This document shows positions 36,608 to 45,126 of a stretch of DNA of 64,000 nucleotides, piece by piece. The notes below the pieces were generated by a model. It saw only the letters and a list, made by a program, of their open reading frames with translations, did not search any database and was not told where the DNA came from. Numbering within the stretch: the stretch's first letter is position 1; each line of letters begins with the position of its first letter. Location: contig NZ_DBMV01000037.1 of NCBI RefSeq assembly GCF_002298975.1, forward strand, positions 20,745 through 84,744, in the 5' to 3' direction. This DNA comes from Ralstonia sp. UBA689. Its GTDB lineage: Bacteria; Pseudomonadota; Gammaproteobacteria; Burkholderiales; Burkholderiaceae. The position numbers and the translations under genes are program-made.

Positions 36608-37732
36608 TCAGGCGACCGCTTTCTCGAGGAAGGCTGCCTCAGCGGCAGAAATGATGCCGCCACCCAGGCAAACCTCGCCGTCATACAGCACGGCCGACTG
36701 GCCCGGCGTGACAGCCCACTGCGCCTCGGGGAACGCCAGCGTGAGCGCGCCGTCAGCGGCACGCGCGACGGTGCATGGTGCATCCGCTTGGCGATAGCGC
36801 GTCTTGGCCGTTAGGTGCGCGCCCTCGGCGGGCGCACGGCCAGCAACCCAGCTCAGATCGTCCGCATGCACCGTATGCGCGAGCAACCAGGGGTGGTCGT
36901 GGCCCTGCACTACATACAGCGTATTGCCTGCCATGTCCTTGCGCGCCACGTACCACGCGTCGCCGGTGCCGTCGCGGCTGCCGCCGATGCCGATGCCCTT
37001 GCGCTGCCCCAACGTGTAGAACGCCAGGCCAATGTGCTCGCCGATGGTCTTGCCGTCGGGCGTCTTGATCGGGCCCGGCTTGGTCGGCAGGTAGCGGTTG
37101 AGGAAATCGCGGAACGGCCGCTCGCCGATAAAGCAGATGCCGGTGGAATCCTTCTTCTTGGCGTTGGGCAGGCCGATCTCGGCGGCAATCTCGCGCACGC
37201 GCGTCTTCGGGATCTCGCCCAGTGGAAACAGCGTGCGCGAGAGCTGCGCCTGGCTCAACCGATGCAGGAAGTAGCTCTGATCCTTGGTGTGGTCGAACGC
37301 CTTGAGCAGCTCAAAGCGGCCATCGACCTCGCGCACGCGGGCGTAATGGCCGGTGGCGATCGTGTCCGCGCCCAGCGCCATCGCGTGGTCGAGGAAGGCC
37401 TTGAACTTGATCTCGGCGTTGCAGAGCACGTCGGGGTTGGGCGTGCGGCCGGCGGAGTATTCGCGCAGGAAGTCCGCGAACACGCGGTCCTTGTACTCAG
37501 CGGCAAAGTTGACCGCCTCCACGTCCACACCAATCAGGTCGGCCACCGACACCACGTCGATCCAATCCTGCCGGGTCGAGCAGTATTCGCTGTCGTCATC
37601 GTCCTCCCAGTTCTTCATGAACAGGCCGACGACGTCATAGCCCTGCTGTTTGAGCAGCCACGCCGTAACCGAGGAATCCACGCCGCCGGACATGCCGACG
37701 ACGACGCGCTTACCTGTGCGCTCGTTGCTCAT
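36608..37732 (-). CDS. mnmA: tRNA-specific 2-thiouridylase MnmA
   Basis: Thiolates U34 of Lys, Glu and Gln tRNAs. A 374-residue protein with the PP-loop VVVGMSGGVDSSVTAWLL, the catalytic cysteine regions (FLGYP-type segment TPNPDVLCNAEIKF and KDSTGICFIGERPF) and the GSRDGTGDAWYV segment. The start at 37732 overlaps the nudJ stop (ATGA at 37729-37732), so translation is coupled. The frame is open upstream into nudJ, but that is a shadow. Confidence 0.96.
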   Translation of the reverse strand: MSNERTGKRVVVGMSGGVDSSVTAWLLKQQGYDVVGLFMKNWEDDDDSEYCSTRQDWIDVVSVADLIGVDVEAVNFAAEYKDRVFADFLREYSAGRTPNPDVLCNAEIKFKAFLDHAMALGADTIATGHYARVREVDGRFELLKAFDHTKDQSYFLHRLSQAQLSRTLFPLGEIPKTRVREIAAEIGLPNAKKKDSTGICFIGERPFRDFLNRYLPTKPGPIKTPDGKTIGEHIGLAFYTLGQRKGIGIGGSRDGTGDAWYVARKDMAGNTLYVVQGHDHPWLLAHTVHADDLSWVAGRAPAEGAHLTAKTRYRQADAPCTVARAADGALTLAFPEAQWAVTPGQSAVLYDGEVCLGGGIISAAEAAFLEKAVA

Positions 37733-38223
37733 TCGGCGGACTCCAGACCGTACACGCTCGAGTGCGTGTGGATGATGTCGAGCGGATAGCGCTTGCCGGC
37801 CAGGTAGTCCTCCACGCAAGCCAGCAGCAGCGGGCTGCGATGGCGATCCCGGCTGGCGCGGATCTCGTCGGGCGTCATCCAGACAGTGCGGACGATGCCC
37901 TCGTCGAGTTGGCGGCGCGGGTCGAACGGTCCAAGTTCACCGGTAAAGGCCATCCGTACATAGGTGACGGAATCACCCTGCGGTGGCTGGAACCGCGCCA
38001 TGTAGCAGCCGAGGAAGGCGGTAGCGACAAAACTGTGCGCAGTCTCTTCCAGCGCCTCGCGCGCGACGGCGTCGACCAGGCTCTCATCCGGGTCGAGGTG
38101 GCCGGCGGGCTGGTTCAGGCGCAGACCGGCATCGGTGTGCTCCTCCACCAGCAGGAAGCGCCCATCCTGTTCAATGACGGCGGCAACGGTAACGCTGGGT
38201 TTCCAACGGTCGGCTTGGCTCAT
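37729..38223 (-). CDS. nudJ: NUDIX hydrolase NudJ-like
   Basis: A 164-residue NUDIX protein with the box GHLDPDESLVDAVAREALEETAHSF (G-x5-E-x7-RE-x2-EE pattern). NudJ of E. coli hydrolyses thiamin-precursor and nucleoside pyrophosphates and its gene likewise precedes mnmA. The start is ATG at 38223; it overlaps mnmA by 4 nt. Confidence 0.9.
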   Translation of the reverse strand: MSQADRWKPSVTVAAVIEQDGRFLLVEEHTDAGLRLNQPAGHLDPDESLVDAVAREALEETAHSFVATAFLGCYMARFQPPQGDSVTYVRMAFTGELGPFDPRRQLDEGIVRTVWMTPDEIRASRDRHRSPLLLACVEDYLAGKRYPLDIIHTHSSVYGLESAE

Positions 38224-38488
38224 GGCAAAACGGTAACAAAAACAAGGCGTTATTGTACCGGGCGGCCGCCCTTCCCGCTTGCGGTGGCGGTGCGCTGTTC
38301 ACCGCGCCAGTTGTGCGCAGTTCGGCACACGTTTGCGGTGGATCGGCTCGCGTTCCCGGCCGGTTCAGCGGCTCAGCGTACGTTTGAATAGCGGCCCAAG
38401 TCTGGCCCCGTCAGCCAAAAAGTTCGGGTAAGCTGCACGTCGATCCTGACCCAGCGCGAGCCAGCGCGCACCACAAGAGGAGAACACG

Positions 38489-39628
38489 ATGCACATCGGC
38501 ATCCCGCAGGAGACGCGGGCGGACGAGACACGCGTTGCCGCAACCCCGGAGACGGTCAAGAAGTACGTGGCGCAGGGCCACAAGGTGACGGTGCAATCCG
38601 GCGCCGGCGTGGCCGCCGCCCAGCCCGACGAGGCCTATGTGGCAGCCGGCGCCAAGATCGGCACCGCCGCCGATGCGCTTGGCGCGCAGATCGTGCTCAA
38701 GGTGCGCTCGCCGGAGCCGGCGGAGCTCGCGCAGATGCAACCGGGCGCCGTGCTCATCGGCATGCTCAACCCGTTTGATGACGAGAACACCGCGCGGCTG
38801 GCCGGTGCCAACGTCACCGCCTTCGCGCTGGAAGCTGCGCCGCGCACCACGCGCGCGCAGAGCATGGATGTGCTTTCCTCGCAGGCCAACATTGCCGGCT
38901 ACAAGGCCGTGATGGTTGCTGCCAACCACTATCAGCGCTTCATGCCGATGCTGATGACGGCCGCCGGCACGGTGAAGGCCGCGCGTGTGCTGATCCTCGG
39001 CGCGGGTGTGGCGGGCCTGCAGGCGATTGCCACGGCCAAACGCCTGGGCGCGGTGATCGAGGCGTCCGACGTGCGCCCGGCCGTGAAGGAGCAGATCGAA
39101 TCGCTGGGCGCCAAATTTCTCGACGTGCCGTTCCTGACGGACGAAGAGCGCGAAATCGCCCAAGGCGTCGGCGGCTACGCCCGCCCGATGCCGCCCGACT
39201 GGATGCGCCGTCAGGCCGAACTCGTGCACACGCGTGCAAGCCAGGCCGACATCGTCATCACCACCGCGCTGATCCCGGGGCGCCGCGCGCCGACGCTGCT
39301 GTCCGAAGAAACTGTGCGCGCCATGAAGCCGGGCTCGGTGGTGGTCGACCTGGCCGCCGCGCAGGGCGGCAACTGCCCGCTGACCGAAGCCGACCGCGTC
39401 GTTGTCAAGCACGGCGTCACGCTGGTGGGCTACACCAACCTCGCGTCGATGGTGGCGGCCGATGCCTCCGCGCTGTATGCACGCAATGTGCTCGACTTCC
39501 TCAAGCTGATCATCAATAAGGACGGTGGCCTCGCCATCAACCTCGAAGACGACATCGTGGCCGCCTGCCTGTTGAGCCAGGCCGGCCGGGTGGTGCGTGC
39601 TCCCGCCGCCATGAGCACCGCTAAATAA
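38489..39628 (+). CDS. pntA: NAD(P) transhydrogenase alpha subunit, part 1 (domain I)
   Basis: A 379-residue soluble NAD(H)-binding subunit of the proton-pumping transhydrogenase. Features: the alanine-dehydrogenase-like N-terminus MHIGIPQETRADETRVAATPE, the nucleotide loop VLILGAGVAGLQAIATAKRLGA, and a RQAELVHTRASQADIVITTALIPGR stretch. The membrane part of the alpha subunit is encoded separately at 40133, the split three-gene form seen in Rhodospirillum and many betaproteobacteria. panD interrupts the operon. An AGGAG ribosome site precedes the ATG. Confidence 0.95.
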   Translation: MHIGIPQETRADETRVAATPETVKKYVAQGHKVTVQSGAGVAAAQPDEAYVAAGAKIGTAADALGAQIVLKVRSPEPAELAQMQPGAVLIGMLNPFDDENTARLAGANVTAFALEAAPRTTRAQSMDVLSSQANIAGYKAVMVAANHYQRFMPMLMTAAGTVKAARVLILGAGVAGLQAIATAKRLGAVIEASDVRPAVKEQIESLGAKFLDVPFLTDEEREIAQGVGGYARPMPPDWMRRQAELVHTRASQADIVITTALIPGRRAPTLLSEETVRAMKPGSVVVDLAAAQGGNCPLTEADRVVVKHGVTLVGYTNLASMVAADASALYARNVLDFLKLIINKDGGLAINLEDDIVAACLLSQAGRVVRAPAAMSTAK

Positions 39629-39638
39629 CAACGGAGAC

Positions 39639-39662
39639 CGCGGCGCAGACCGCTGCGCCGCG
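39639..39662. repeat. GC hairpin between pntA and panD
   Basis: A perfect 10-bp stem, cgcggcgcag (39639-39648) with ctgcgccgcg (39653-39662), and a 4-nt loop; no T-run, 36 bp before panD. Confidence 0.6.
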
Positions 39663-39697
39663 ACTGGCGATTTCATTTCTGTTTCAAGGAAAGCTTC

Positions 39698-40060
39698 ATG
39701 CAACGCAATATGCTTCGCGCCAAGCTGCACCGCGCGACGGTCACCCAAGCGGATCTGGACTACGAAGGCTCCTGCGGCATTGACGAGGACCTCCTCGACG
39801 CCGCCGACATGCGCGAATACGAAAAGATCGAGCTGTACAACGTCAACAACGGCGAGCGCTTCTCGACCTACATCATCAAAGGCAAGCGCGGCTCGGGCGA
39901 GATCTCGCTCAACGGCGCCGCCGCGCGCCGCGCGCATGTGGGCGACCTGCTCATCATCTGCACCTACGCGCCAATGAACGAAGAAGAAGTCGCCAGCTAC
40001 AAGCCCAAGGTCGTGCTGCTGGGCGAGGGCAACAAGATCAAGGCCATCAAGGAAACCTGA
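39698..40060 (+). CDS. panD: Aspartate 1-decarboxylase PanD
   Basis: Pyruvoyl enzyme making beta-alanine for pantothenate and CoA. A 120-residue proenzyme; self-cleavage site Gly24-Ser25 in YEGSCGID yields the pyruvoyl group. MQRNMLRAKLHRATVTQADLDY and GDLLIICTYA are family hallmarks. AAGGAAAG lies before the ATG. It sits between the two halves of the transhydrogenase alpha subunit, with hairpins on both sides. Confidence 0.96.
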   Translation: MQRNMLRAKLHRATVTQADLDYEGSCGIDEDLLDAADMREYEKIELYNVNNGERFSTYIIKGKRGSGEISLNGAAARRAHVGDLLIICTYAPMNEEEVASYKPKVVLLGEGNKIKAIKET

Positions 40061-40069
40061 CGCGCCAGC

Positions 40070-40099
40070 CGGCCCCGCAGGAAGATAGCCGCGGGGCCG
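40070..40099. repeat. GC hairpin between panD and the next pnt gene
   Basis: A 9-bp stem, cggccccgc (40070-40078) with gcggggccg (40091-40099), and a 12-nt loop, without a T-run. Confidence 0.5.
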
Positions 40100-40132
40100 T
40101 CGGCACATCGACCAAGAAGCGAGGAGGAGCAA

Positions 40133-40471
40133 ATGGAGCTGGTCAATCACACGGTGATCAACCTGATCATCTTCGTGCTGGCGATCTACGTCGGCTACCA
40201 CGTGGTCTGGACGGTCACGCCAGCGCTGCATACGCCGCTGATGGCCGTAACGAACGCCATCTCGGCCATCATCATCGTTGGCGCCATGCTGGCGGCGGGC
40301 CTCACGCAGACGGGCCTGGGCCGCACCATGGGCGTGGTGGCGGTGGCGCTGGCAGCGGTCAATGTGTTCGGCGGCTTCCTGGTCACACAGCGCATGCTGG
40401 AAATGTTCAAGAAGAAGGAGCCGAAGGCTAAAGCCGGCGGGAATAGTGCGAACGAGGGGGCCAAGCAATGA
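40133..40471 (+). CDS. NAD(P) transhydrogenase alpha subunit, part 2 (membrane)
   Basis: A 112-residue protein with three to four membrane helices (LIIFVLAIYVGYHVVW; AISAIIIVGAMLAAGL; GVVAVALAAVNVFGGFLVTQRML), equal to the C-terminal membrane part of E. coli PntA. RMLEMFKKK at the end is typical. A strong ribosome site (GAGGAGGAG) precedes it. The 3' end overlaps pntB by 4 nt (ATGA at 40468-40471). Confidence 0.93.
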   Translation: MELVNHTVINLIIFVLAIYVGYHVVWTVTPALHTPLMAVTNAISAIIIVGAMLAAGLTQTGLGRTMGVVAVALAAVNVFGGFLVTQRMLEMFKKKEPKAKAGGNSANEGAKQ

Positions 40472-41925
40472 GCATGAACCTCGTCACCCTGCTGTACCTG
40501 CTGGCATCGGTCTGCTTCATCCAGGCGCTCAAGGGGCTCTCGCACCCGACCACGGCGCGGCGCGGCAACGCGTTCGGCATGACGGGCATGGCGATTGCCG
40601 CCGTCACGACCATTGCCCTCATCTTCAAGCTCAAGGCCGAGATGTTTGCCGGCACCGAGAGCGGCACCTCCACGGGCTTCATCCTCATCTTCGCGGGCCT
40701 GGTGGTCGGCGGCGGCATCGGCGCCTACGTGGCGCGCACGGTCGAGATGACCAAGATGCCCGAGCTGGTGGCGGCCATGCACTCGCTGATCGGTCTGGCG
40801 GCGGTGTGCATTGCCGTAGCTGCGGTGGCCGAGCCGGCGGCCTTCGGCATCACGATGGCCGGTGACAACGTGCTGCCGCTGGGCAACCGCGTGGAGCTGT
40901 TTATCGGTACGTTCGTCGGCGCCATCACTTTCTCCGGCTCCGTGATCGCCTTCGGCAAGCTCTCGGGCAAGTACAAGTTCCGATTGTTCCAGGGCGCGCC
41001 GGTGCAGTTTGCCGGGCAGCACATGCTGAACCTGCTGCTGGCGGTGGCCATGCTGGGTTTCGGCATCCTGTTCTTCCTCAGCCAAAGCTGGCTGCCGTTC
41101 GTCATCATGACGGCCATCGCCTTCGTGCTGGGCGTGCTGATCATCATCCCGATCGGCGGCGCCGACATGCCGGTGGTGGTGTCGATGCTGAACTCGTATT
41201 CGGGCTGGGCGGCGGCGGGCATCGGTTTCTCGCTGAACAACCCGATGCTCATCATCGCGGGTTCGCTGGTGGGCTCGTCCGGTGCCATCCTGTCGTACAT
41301 CATGTGCCGCGCGATGAACCGGTCGTTCTTCAACGTGCTGCTGGGCGGTTTCGGTTCGGAAGCGTCCGCCGGGGCGGTAGCGGGCAGCGGCGCACAGCGC
41401 AGCGTCAAGTCGGGCTCCCCAGACGACGCAGCCTTCCTGCTCTCCAACGCCGAGACGGTCATCATCGTCCCCGGTTACGGCCTGGCAGTGGCTCGTGCCC
41501 AGCACGCGCTCAAGGAGCTGACCGAACTGCTGTCTGAAAAGGGCGTGACGGTCAAATACGCCATCCACCCGGTCGCGGGGCGCATGCCCGGCCACATGAA
41601 CGTGCTGCTGGCCGAGGCCGAGGTGCCGTACGACCAGGTGTTTGAAATGGAAGACATCAACAGCGAGTTCGGCCAGGCCGACGTGGTGCTGGTGCTGGGC
41701 GCCAACGACGTGGTCAACCCGGCGGCCAAAAACGACCCGAAATCGCCGATCGCCGGCATGCCGATCCTTGAGGCGTACAAGGCCAAGACCATCATCGTCA
41801 ACAAGCGCTCGATGAACGCCGGCTATGCGGGGCTGGACAATGAGCTGTTCTACATGGACAAGACAATGATGGTGTTCGGCGATGCCAAGAAGGTGGTCGA
41901 AGACATGGTGAAATCTGTGGATTAA
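40468..41925 (+). CDS. pntB: NAD(P) transhydrogenase beta subunit PntB
   Basis: A 485-residue subunit with about nine membrane helices and a C-terminal NADP-binding domain (VIIVPGYGLAVARAQHALKEL; HPVAGRMPGHMNVLLAEA; KRSMNAGYAGLDNELF). With the two alpha parts it couples proton entry to NADPH formation. The start overlaps the preceding gene. Last gene of the pnt-panD-pnt run. Confidence 0.96.
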   Translation: MSMNLVTLLYLLASVCFIQALKGLSHPTTARRGNAFGMTGMAIAAVTTIALIFKLKAEMFAGTESGTSTGFILIFAGLVVGGGIGAYVARTVEMTKMPELVAAMHSLIGLAAVCIAVAAVAEPAAFGITMAGDNVLPLGNRVELFIGTFVGAITFSGSVIAFGKLSGKYKFRLFQGAPVQFAGQHMLNLLLAVAMLGFGILFFLSQSWLPFVIMTAIAFVLGVLIIIPIGGADMPVVVSMLNSYSGWAAAGIGFSLNNPMLIIAGSLVGSSGAILSYIMCRAMNRSFFNVLLGGFGSEASAGAVAGSGAQRSVKSGSPDDAAFLLSNAETVIIVPGYGLAVARAQHALKELTELLSEKGVTVKYAIHPVAGRMPGHMNVLLAEAEVPYDQVFEMEDINSEFGQADVVLVLGANDVVNPAAKNDPKSPIAGMPILEAYKAKTIIVNKRSMNAGYAGLDNELFYMDKTMMVFGDAKKVVEDMVKSVD

Positions 41926-42087
41926 CGGGACGCGCTGACCGTCATCAACGCGGTATTGGGTTGCGGCCCATTCCGTGCCCCATTCCGCTTGCCCCCGGCT
42001 TCGGCAGGCAGTAACGTAGTGCAAACGGGACGCGCGGGCCACATCGACCGGCGTGGCCCATCCGTCCCTCCCGATCCATCCCGACGT

Positions 42088-43125
42088 ATGCAACAGGACA
42101 GCGCCCTGCCGGTCTACTTCCACCCCACCCTGACTGTGGTGGTCGACGACAGCCAATCGTTTGTGGAAAGCCTGGGCTTCCAGATGGACCCGTCACGGGC
42201 GATCCTGGCCTTCAATGATCCGGAAGAGGCGCTGGCGTGGCTGCGCCAGTGGCATTCGCTGCGCATGCCGGGCTTCCTGCCAGTGCGCGTCACGCATGAC
42301 GACCTGACGTTTTCCACCGAGCGCCGCACCATCCAGCTCGACGTCGACCGCATCTACCGCCAGATCCACGAGGTCAACCGCTTCCTGCAGCCGTCAGTGA
42401 TCGTGGTGGATTACTCCATGCCGCGCATGAACGGGCTGGAGTTCTGCGCCAAGCTCAAGGACCTGCCGTGCATGACGATCCTGCTCACGGGCATGGCCGA
42501 CGAGAACATCGCCGTGCAGGGCTTCAACGACGGGCTGATCGACCGCTACATCAAGAAAGATCACCCCGCCATGGCCGAACGCCTGAGCGCGGAAATCGAA
42601 GCGCTGCAGATGCGCTACTTCAGCAACCTGTCGAGCACGCTGCGCGAGTTGCTGTCGCGCCACTCGTTCAGCTTCCTGTCGGACCCGGCGGCCACGAAGC
42701 TCGTGCTCGAACTGTCGGCCCGCTACCGCTTTATCGAGTATTACCTCTACCCGCACCCGGCTGGCGTGCTGCTGCTCACCGCCGACGGACGCGCCACGCT
42801 CATGGTCATCGAGACCAATGCGAGCATGCTCACGCACCTGGAGAACGCCGAGGCTTATGACGCGCCAGAGGCCCTGCTCAAGGGCCTGCGCGACAAACAG
42901 ATCGTCCCGTTCTTCTGGCCGGGCGACGGCATGTACACCCCCGCGTGCGTGGAGTGGGAGCAATACTGCCTGCCCGCAGAGGTGTGCCTGGGGCGCGAGC
43001 CGTATTACTACGCGCTGTTCGACATGCCCGGCCACCTGCTGCCTGCGCAGGTCTACAGCTACACCCAGTTCCTCACCAATTACAAGCAGAATCCGGACGC
43101 GCTCACAGGCCGCAAAGCACGCTGA
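42088..43125 (+). CDS. Response-regulator-like protein with an expanded receiver domain
   Basis: A 345-residue protein. The receiver core is recognisable: TVVVDDSQSF with the acidic pair D20-D21, phosphoacceptor D108 in VIVVDYSMPRMNGLEF, TILLTGMADE, and the Lys in DRYIKKDHP. The spacing between acidic pair and phosphoacceptor is 88 residues, about double the usual, because of an insert around residues 45-100. The C-terminal 190 residues match no domain I know. The start at 42088 gives a sensible N-terminus. It lies between pntB and phcB on the same strand as the phc genes and may feed into the same signalling. Confidence 0.75.
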   Translation: MQQDSALPVYFHPTLTVVVDDSQSFVESLGFQMDPSRAILAFNDPEEALAWLRQWHSLRMPGFLPVRVTHDDLTFSTERRTIQLDVDRIYRQIHEVNRFLQPSVIVVDYSMPRMNGLEFCAKLKDLPCMTILLTGMADENIAVQGFNDGLIDRYIKKDHPAMAERLSAEIEALQMRYFSNLSSTLRELLSRHSFSFLSDPAATKLVLELSARYRFIEYYLYPHPAGVLLLTADGRATLMVIETNASMLTHLENAEAYDAPEALLKGLRDKQIVPFFWPGDGMYTPACVEWEQYCLPAEVCLGREPYYYALFDMPGHLLPAQVYSYTQFLTNYKQNPDALTGRKAR

Positions 43126-43734
43126 GTCGGCATGATCCGATTTGCGTTGTGCTACGGCGTTTCACATTGTGTGGGCTACATTCGACAAGTACAATCGATT
43201 GCGTCATCCGGCAGCCATGACGTCAGAACATGGACCGGCTGAATTGCCCTGATGCATGTGTGGTATTGCTTCGGCATCATGGCAGTCGAGGGCGCCGGCA
43301 CGATTCGACGCTCCGGAAGTATTACTGTGCGGGATTCTCCTTGAGAGACGATTTGGGATGCAGCAGCGTGCCGCGCGTCAAAGCCGCGCGTCGCGGGTGT
43401 CAGGGGAGTGCATCGTTCCAGTCTGTTCGCGGTCGCACGATTCCCGTTGCCACGCTGTTGACCGGCACGCCGTGAGGGCTTGATCCCGAGCGCCGCAGTT
43501 GGTCTCATTCTCCGATCTTCTCGAAGTGGGTTTGAGCGAGAGACGCCCAGGCCGGCGTCATACGCCTGGCCAGCGAACGGCTTCAAGCACGCTTTCAACT
43601 GATGCGGCGGCATGACCGGCACGCTCGCCGGTGTGGTGCTTTGTCTGGGGTGCGGTGCTGCCCCGCGCGCGGTTGCTGGAGTGAGCGTCCCGCTTGGCAG
43701 ACGTTTTCCCTGAGGTCTCCGGCAAATTCGCACC
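43126..43734. other. Long region upstream of phcB
   Basis: About 600 bp without a convincing gene; the short frames here lack protein-like character. GC is lower around 43130-43220. It should contain the phcBSRQ promoter and any signal-dependent control sites. A short accggc/gccggt hairpin lies at 43615-43632. Confidence 0.5.
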
Positions 43735-45126
43735 GTGTACTCACCCAACCAAATCGATCCAGCCGTCAGCTTCCGCAACTCCCAGGGGCAGCAGGTCCGC
43801 GGCACCATCATCACACTGCAACGGCGTGCGTTGGTGATGGAAATCTACAACCCCTATTCAATCGTGCAGGTGAGCGAGGTCTTGTCCGATCTCGCCATCA
43901 AGATCGGCACGCGCCAGGTCTACCTCGGCAAGGCCGTGGTCATCAGCCTGGTCAACACCGGCTTGACGGCCGTGGTGTCGCTCACGCTGATCGACGAATG
44001 GCGTGAACTGCTGGAGGTGGCCGACACCCCGGCCTCGGTAGGAGAAGAAGCGCGAACGTTCGTGCAGGAATGGAAGGAACGCTTCCGCATCCGCCCCGAA
44101 TATCAGCTCGTCGTGAATGAAATGCGCGCCTTCCTGGCGGAAGTCTCGCGCTGGGTCGAGCAGATCGACCTGTCCAAATCACTGCCGCGCGACGACGGCA
44201 AATTGCGCACGGACGTCTTCATGGAATTGGCCGAGCCGATCATGCTGCGGGTCAAGCATTACCTGGACATCCTGGAGACCGAAGCGTCGGACATCGAAGC
44301 CAACCTGGCACCCGCGCACCGCGCTTTCGCGCAGACAGCGCTGCACCCGTTGCTGTTACGCTCGCCGTTCGTATACCGCACCTTCACCAAGCCGCTGGGT
44401 TACGCCGGCGACTATGAAATGGTCAACCAGATCCTGGGCGACCCGCAGGAAGGCCCGAGCACCTATTTCCAGATCGTCAACGTGACGTTCCTGAAAGCGC
44501 AGGTCGCGCAGGCGCATCGAAACCGCATCGATATCCTCGTCAATTTTCTCAAGCAGCTTGCGCTCAAGGCGAAGGCGGAGGGGCGTCCGTATCGCGTCAT
44601 GAACCTCGGTTGCGGGCCTGCGGTGGAGGTCCAGCGGTTCCTGCGGGAGTTCGAAGAGCCCGAGCTCCTGCAGTTCGAACTGATCGACTTCAGCGAGGAA
44701 ACGCTGGCCTATGCCAAGGCCAGGCTGAGTGAAGCCGCCAAGCAAGGCGGCACCACGCTGTCGGCCGAGTTCATCCACCAATCGGTTCACGAGCTGATCA
44801 AACGGCCGGCGCGCAAGGCCGCGGAAGTCCGCGACTGCGACGCCGTCTACTGCGCCGGCCTGTTCGACTATATTTCGGACAAAGTCTGCAACCGGCTGCT
44901 GACCTACTTCGCCACCCGCACGCGGCCAGGCGGGCGCATTCTGGCAACCAACGTGCACTCGAACAATCCGGAACGGCTCTTTACGATGGAGCACCTGCTC
45001 GAGTGGTATCTGATTTACCGCGACGAGCAGCAACTGGCCGCCACGTTCCCGGAGGAATGCCAGGACATCACGACCTACGTGGATGCCACCGGCGTCAACG
45101 TATTCGGCGAGGCAACGGTGATCTAG
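43735..45126 (+). CDS. phcB: PhcB, SAM-dependent methyltransferase making the quorum signal
   Basis: A 463-residue protein beginning GTG (MYSPNQIDPAVSF). The C-terminal half is a class I methyltransferase with the SAM loop VMNLGCGPAVEVQRF and a second motif DAVYCAGLFDYISDKV. The first 100 residues form a separate domain that by eye resembles a PilZ-like barrel (RGTIITLQRRALVMEIYNP). In R. solanacearum PhcB makes a 3-hydroxy fatty acid methyl ester autoinducer. phcS begins at the base after its stop. The gene order phcB-phcS-phcR-phcQ supports the name. Confidence 0.92.
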   Translation: MYSPNQIDPAVSFRNSQGQQVRGTIITLQRRALVMEIYNPYSIVQVSEVLSDLAIKIGTRQVYLGKAVVISLVNTGLTAVVSLTLIDEWRELLEVADTPASVGEEARTFVQEWKERFRIRPEYQLVVNEMRAFLAEVSRWVEQIDLSKSLPRDDGKLRTDVFMELAEPIMLRVKHYLDILETEASDIEANLAPAHRAFAQTALHPLLLRSPFVYRTFTKPLGYAGDYEMVNQILGDPQEGPSTYFQIVNVTFLKAQVAQAHRNRIDILVNFLKQLALKAKAEGRPYRVMNLGCGPAVEVQRFLREFEEPELLQFELIDFSEETLAYAKARLSEAAKQGGTTLSAEFIHQSVHELIKRPARKAAEVRDCDAVYCAGLFDYISDKVCNRLLTYFATRTRPGGRILATNVHSNNPERLFTMEHLLEWYLIYRDEQQLAATFPEECQDITTYVDATGVNVFGEATVI

